Assembly: GCA_020024855.1 (NCBI GenBank)
Contig: JAHHTB010000028.1
Span: forward strand, 1-15,478
DNA: 15,478 bases
Reading direction: 5' to 3'
DNA from: Fusobacterium sp.
Lineage (GTDB): Bacteria; Fusobacteriota; Fusobacteriia; Fusobacteriales; Fusobacteriaceae
Shown: positions 15,275 through 15,478 of the stretch, piece after piece
How the letters are laid out: each line of letters opens with the position of its first letter
How positions within the stretch are numbered: position 1 is the stretch's first letter
Notes under the pieces: model-generated
Databases searched by the model: none
What the model was told of the DNA's origin: nothing
What the model saw: the letters and a program-made list of their open reading frames with translations, nothing else
Made by a program: the position numbers and the translations under genes

Positions 15275-15320
15275 TCGTCCTTACAAATCGTCCGTTTGTG
15301 GGATTGAAAATTTATGAAAT

Positions 15321-15407
15321 GCCCGAATGATGAAATTGGTAAACATGATAGACTCAAAATCTATTGGCAGCAATGCCTTGCGGGTTCGAGTCCCGCTTCG
15401 GGCACCA
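15321..15407 (+). tRNA. tRNA-Leu(CAA)
   Basis: A complete class II tRNA with encoded CCA. The acceptor strands GCCCGAA (15321-15327) and TTCGGGC (15397-15403) pair fully, followed by discriminator A and CCA. The anticodon stem ATAGA/TCTAT encloses the loop CTCAAAA with anticodon CAA at 15355-15357, which reads UUG leucine codons. The long variable arm (GGCA, GCAA loop, TGCC at 15366-15377) is typical of leucine tRNA. The T arm is GCGGG, TTCGAGT, CCCGC (15380-15396). A near-identical copy of its 5' half lies 146 bases upstream. Confidence 0.97.
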
Positions 15408-15478
15408 CTACACAATTAATAATCATATATGTTAGTATTAAATCTTAGCTGGCGGGCTGATTAAATTATTAATATATA
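15408..15478. other. Region after tRNA-Leu, nothing certain
   Basis: No gene is visible. AATCTTAGC and GCTGATT at about 15440-15464 can form an imperfect hairpin around TGGCGG, a GC-rich island in AT-rich DNA. It has no real T run after it, so I do not call it a terminator. Confidence 0.4.

Noticed and set aside
15214..15320. A decayed 3' half of the truncated tRNA within the spacer
   Set aside because: No segment matches the variable arm, T arm or acceptor 3' strand of the intact tRNA-Leu; the small hairpin loop does not have T-loop or anticodon-loop consensus.
15440..15464. Terminator after tRNA-Leu
   Set aside because: The hairpin is imperfect and is followed by ATTAAATTATT rather than a T run.

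Overview
The window is strongly AT-rich chromosomal DNA from a bacterium that is most likely a Fusobacteriota member (Fusobacterium or a close relative). I infer this from the base composition, the flavour of the proteins and the mix of families: a WhiA regulator of the kind best known from Gram-positives sits beside otherwise ordinary bacterial housekeeping genes. I cannot resolve the species. Almost all coding genes are intact and recognisable. I see no phage, insertion sequence or CRISPR array.

Layout. Bases 1-1984 (minus strand) hold ssb followed by guaA, whose last codons run off the left edge. A divergent promoter region (1985-2153) separates them from a tight six-gene plus-strand operon at 2154-10506: polA, whiA, ribF, scpA, murJ and a solitary N6-adenine DNA methyltransferase. 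Gaps within this operon range from 16 bp down to an 11-bp overlap. The operon ends at a clear intrinsic terminator in a hairpin-rich convergent region (10507-10657). On the minus strand, reading leftward from 15018, come an AlaX-type alanyl-tRNA editing protein with a DHHA1 domain, rlmN and a class A bifunctional penicillin-binding protein, which ends in its own hairpin terminator. At the right end a plus-strand tRNA-Leu(CAA) is preceded by a truncated copy of its own 5' half.

How the genes fit together. The plus operon mixes DNA replication and repair (polA), a developmental or division-type regulator (whiA), flavin cofactor synthesis (ribF), chromosome condensation (scpA), lipid II export (murJ) and DNA methylation. 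The minus operon mixes translation quality control (tRNA editing, rRNA/tRNA methylation) with peptidoglycan polymerisation, so lipid II flipping (murJ) and its use (the PBP) are encoded in two convergent operons.

Most unusual points: the 39-nt pseudo-tRNA, which breaks exactly at the end of the anticodon loop, with the strongest tRNA promoter lying upstream of it; the orphan TaqI/Eco57I-type methylase coupled to murJ; a Pol I whose proofreading site is eroded but which carries a clamp-binding-like motif; and whiA and scpA outside their usual gene neighbourhoods. None of these proves a new system.
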